Source: an uncultured Eubacteriales bacterium (GTDB taxonomy: Bacteria; Bacillota; Clostridia; Oscillospirales; Oscillospiraceae). From it: a DNA stretch of 16,223 bases. The translations under genes were made by a program, and so were the position numbers. The DNA is taken from positions 1-16,223 of the forward strand of contig CAJKSU010000045.1 of NCBI GenBank assembly GCA_905202605.1. Reading direction: 5' to 3'. This document shows, in pieces, positions 14,749 to 16,223 of the stretch (positions within the stretch are counted from its first letter, which is position 1; every line of letters starts with the position of its first letter). Under the pieces are notes generated by a model. It was given only the letters and a program-made list of their open reading frames with translations. It was not told the origin of the DNA and did not search any database.

Positions 14749-15663
14749 TTAGAGATCCCGAAGGTCGTAGGGGGTAGCCTGGTACACATAGTAATCCAGC
14801 CAGTTGGTGTAGAACAACTGTCCGGCAGAGCGCCAATTGACAATGGGCGTTTTCGTGGGATCATCGTTCGGGTAATAGTGCTCCGGAACGGCGATATTCA
14901 GTCCCTTTTTACGATCCCGCCAATACTCGGTGCTGAGGGTGTCGGCATCGTATTCCAGATGTCCGCAGACGAAAATCTGCCGTTTGTCCGGGGTGGCACA
15001 GGCGAAAACACCTGCCTCCGGAGAAGCAGCCAGCAGTTCCAACTCCTCACATGCGCGGATATCGGCTTCATATACCTCAGTATTTCGTGAATGGGGCGCA
15101 TAGAACACATCGTCAAAGCCTCGGAAAAGGGGCTGTGTGCTGTCGAGAACATAATGGGGAAAGACACCGAAGATCTTGGCGGGCGTACTGTGCTTCTGAA
15201 TATGATGGTGGTAATACAGCCCGGCATAAGCGCCCCAGCAGATATGCAGGGTGGAATAGACGTGAGTTTTACTCCACTCCATGATCTCTACCAGCTCAGG
15301 CCAGTATTCGACCTCCTCAAAATCATAGTTTTCCACAGGAGCACCGGTGATAATGAGGCCATCGTAACGATTATCTTTGATCTGATCAAAAGTGGTATAG
15401 AAGGAGTCGAGATACTCCAGAGAGGTGTGGCGAGAACTGTAGGAGCTGGTATAGAGAAGCTCTATATCAACCTGAATCGGAGAATTAGAAAGCTTGCGCA
15501 TCAATTGAATCTCGGTAACAATTTTCGTCGGCATTAGATTTAAAATCAGAACACGAAGTGGACGGATATCCTGATGAAGTGCACGGTATTCTGTCATGAC
15601 AAATATATTCTCACTTTCCAGCACCGCACGGGCGGGGAGAGAATCAGCAATCTTAATTGGCAT
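14749..15663 (-). CDS. metA: Homoserine O-acetyltransferase (MetA family)
   Basis: MetA activates homoserine by O-acylation, the first committed step to methionine. The 304-aa protein has the expected catalytic residues at family numbering: C142 in HICWGAYAG, and H235 and E237 in CGHLEYD. Residue 111 is Glu (GAPVEN). In the published MetA work, Glu111 goes with acetyl-CoA and Gly111 with succinyl-CoA, so the acyl donor is probably acetyl-CoA. I start at the ATG at 15663, giving MPIKIADSLPA as in other MetA. An ATG two codons upstream (15669) sits too close to the AAAGGAA site. The gene is transcribed away from the rRNA operon. Confidence 0.96.
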   Translation of the reverse strand: MPIKIADSLPARAVLESENIFVMTEYRALHQDIRPLRVLILNLMPTKIVTEIQLMRKLSNSPIQVDIELLYTSSYSSRHTSLEYLDSFYTTFDQIKDNRYDGLIITGAPVENYDFEEVEYWPELVEIMEWSKTHVYSTLHICWGAYAGLYYHHHIQKHSTPAKIFGVFPHYVLDSTQPLFRGFDDVFYAPHSRNTEVYEADIRACEELELLAASPEAGVFACATPDKRQIFVCGHLEYDADTLSTEYWRDRKKGLNIAVPEHYYPNDDPTKTPIVNWRSAGQLFYTNWLDYYVYQATPYDLRDL

Positions 15664-15694
15664 AACCATCGTTCCTTTCGATGAACTATAGGGT

Positions 15695-15723
15695 ATCTTA
15701 TCATATTATAAAGAAAATCTCAA
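15695..15723 (-). promoter_or_regulatory. metA promoter
   Basis: On the minus strand TTGAGA (15723-15718) and TAAGAT (15700-15695) are 17 bp apart, with TG one base before the -10 (extended -10). The leader would be about 25 nt, too short for a SAM riboswitch or T-box. A second AT-rich -10-like site, TATAAT at 15710-15705, lacks a good -35. Confidence 0.65.
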
Positions 15724-15742
15724 CGGAAAGTTGAAAAAGTGC

Positions 15743-15771
15743 TTGACAATCGAGTGAAGTTCTGGTAGAAT
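15743..15771 (+). promoter_or_regulatory. rRNA operon promoter P1
   Basis: TTGACA (15743-15748), 17-bp spacer, TAGAAT (15766-15771). It is the first of three tandem promoters that share the block CTTGACAA. Confidence 0.9.
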
Positions 15772-15789
15772 ACCGTTACGCTTGAGTGA

Positions 15790-15819
15790 TTGAGCGGAAC
15801 ACAATCCAATACCGCTCAA
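15790..15819 (+). repeat. Inverted repeat between rRNA P1 and P2
   Basis: TTGAGCGG (15790-15797) and CCGCTCAA (15812-15819) can form an 8-bp hairpin with a 14-base loop at the start of the P1 transcript. It has no T run, so its role is unknown. Confidence 0.55.
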
Positions 15820-15847
15820 GAGACACATTGAATTGTGAAAAAACTTC

Positions 15848-15876
15848 TTGACAAAGTGGTTTGAATGTGTTAAAAT
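15848..15876 (+). promoter_or_regulatory. rRNA operon promoter P2
   Basis: TTGACA (15848-15853), 17-bp spacer, TAAAAT (15871-15876). An A tract (about 15838-15843) just upstream could act as an UP element. Confidence 0.9.
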
Positions 15877-15932
15877 AATCAGGCTGTCGACGAGAGGCAA
15901 CGAACTTCCTCGAAAATGATCGAAAAATGTTC

Positions 15933-15961
15933 TTGACAAACGGTCGACAACATGATATAAT
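15933..15961 (+). promoter_or_regulatory. rRNA operon promoter P3
   Basis: TTGACA (15933-15938), 17-bp spacer, TATAAT (15956-15961): a perfect sigma-A consensus, with an A-rich stretch just upstream. The start would be near 15968, giving a leader of about 200 nt before 16S. Confidence 0.95.
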
Positions 15962-15986
15962 AAATGAGTTCCGCTTTGCGGAGTGT

Positions 15987-16005
15987 ACCTTGTAAATTAA
16001 ACAAC
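15987..16005 (+). promoter_or_regulatory. boxA-like rRNA antitermination element
   Basis: ACCTTGTAAATTAAACAAC lies in the leader and resembles the boxA region of Firmicute rRNA leaders (of the type CTTTGAAAACTAAACAAG). A related stretch, ACCTTGGACAATTA, recurs about 37 bases downstream at 16024-16037. The function is inferred from position and resemblance. Confidence 0.55.
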
Positions 16006-16037
16006 GAGAAACATGAAATTAGCACCTTGGACAATTA

Positions 16038-16055
16038 TCATGATATAGATCATGA
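16038..16055 (+). other. Hairpin in the 16S leader
   Basis: TCATGAT-ATAG-ATCATGA is a perfect 7-bp stem with a 4-nt loop. It may be part of leader folding before RNase III cleavage. Confidence 0.5.
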
Positions 16056-16140
16056 AACAAGTGAGCGAATCGTGTAAAAGCGAATAAGCCAACGAAAATT
16101 CTTGAGTATTTGCTAAGAGCAAAGTTTCAAGACTGGTTAT

Positions 16141-16156
16141 AACAGCTTCGGCTGTT
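16141..16156 (+). other. UUCG-capped hairpin just before 16S
   Basis: AACAGC-TTCG-GCTGTT is a 6-bp stem capped by a stable UUCG tetraloop, followed by TTAA. An imperfect extension (GGT ... ACC) reaches 16135-16164. It ends about 10 bases before the 16S 5' end. A role in 16S 5' processing or leader folding is inferred. Confidence 0.6.
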
Positions 16157-16165
16157 TTAATACCA

Positions 16166-16223
16166 ATCATTGAGAGTTTGATCCTGGCTCAGGACGAACG
16201 CTGGCGGCGTGCCTAACACATGC
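16166..16223 (+). rRNA. rrs: 16S ribosomal RNA, 5' end (continues past window)
   Basis: The sequence AGAGTTTGATCCTGGCTCAG, beginning at 16173, is the universal 16S primer site at E. coli position 8, followed by GACGAACGCTGGCGGCGTGC and the CCTAACACATGC block. Counting back seven bases puts the mature 5' end at about 16166. Only the first ~58 bases are in the window; the exact processing site is approximate. Confidence 0.97.

Noticed and set aside
15664..15742. SAM riboswitch or T-box upstream of metA
   Set aside because: The gap before rRNA P1 is about 80 bases and the likely leader about 25, too short, and no conserved core is visible.

Overview
The window looks like core chromosome from a spore-forming, Gram-positive Clostridia-type bacterium, most likely Oscillospiraceae/Ruminococcaceae. 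The clues are moderately GC-rich coding sequence with strong purine Shine-Dalgarno sites and some GTG/TTG starts, a short vegetative sigma factor (about 380 aa) directly behind dnaG, the MurT/GatD lipid II amidation pair, and dipicolinate synthase genes (spore core). No phage, transposase, CRISPR array or tRNA gene was seen. The taxonomic assignment is inference.

Left to right on the + strand: the tail of ribosomal protein L31 (rpmE) and its terminator; a 335-bp gap holding a possible dispersed repeat; then a tightly packed housekeeping run of hflX (ribosome-rescue GTPase), an IMPACT/YigZ-family gene, a dGTPase-like HD hydrolase, dnaG (primase) and rpoD/sigA (main sigma factor). A hairpin follows rpoD, then a strong promoter that would give murT a transcript with almost no leader. 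The second + operon is murT-gatD-DUF2804-(YkuD-fold protein). The first two amidate D-Glu of lipid II. The last is an exported or membrane-anchored L,D-transpeptidase homologue whose catalytic His and Cys are replaced, so it looks like a pseudoenzyme. This four-gene cell-envelope cluster is the most interesting part of the window.

The middle holds small units in alternating orientation, separated by bidirectional hairpin terminators: a DUF2500 membrane protein (-), a small XRE-type regulator (+), and a (-) operon of an RluA-type pseudouridine synthase followed by a cytidine-deaminase-like enzyme. The RluA operon has a consensus promoter whose -35 box lies in the loop of an 8-bp inverted repeat. 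Diverging from it is dpaA-dpaB (both subunits of dipicolinate synthase), translationally coupled by an ATGA overlap.

The right end carries metA on the - strand. Its Glu111 points to acetyl-CoA use, and its leader is too short for a riboswitch. Diverging from it is an rRNA operon control region with three tandem promoters, each TTGACA with a 17-bp spacer, then a boxA-like leader element, several hairpins, and the first ~58 nt of 16S rRNA at the window edge.
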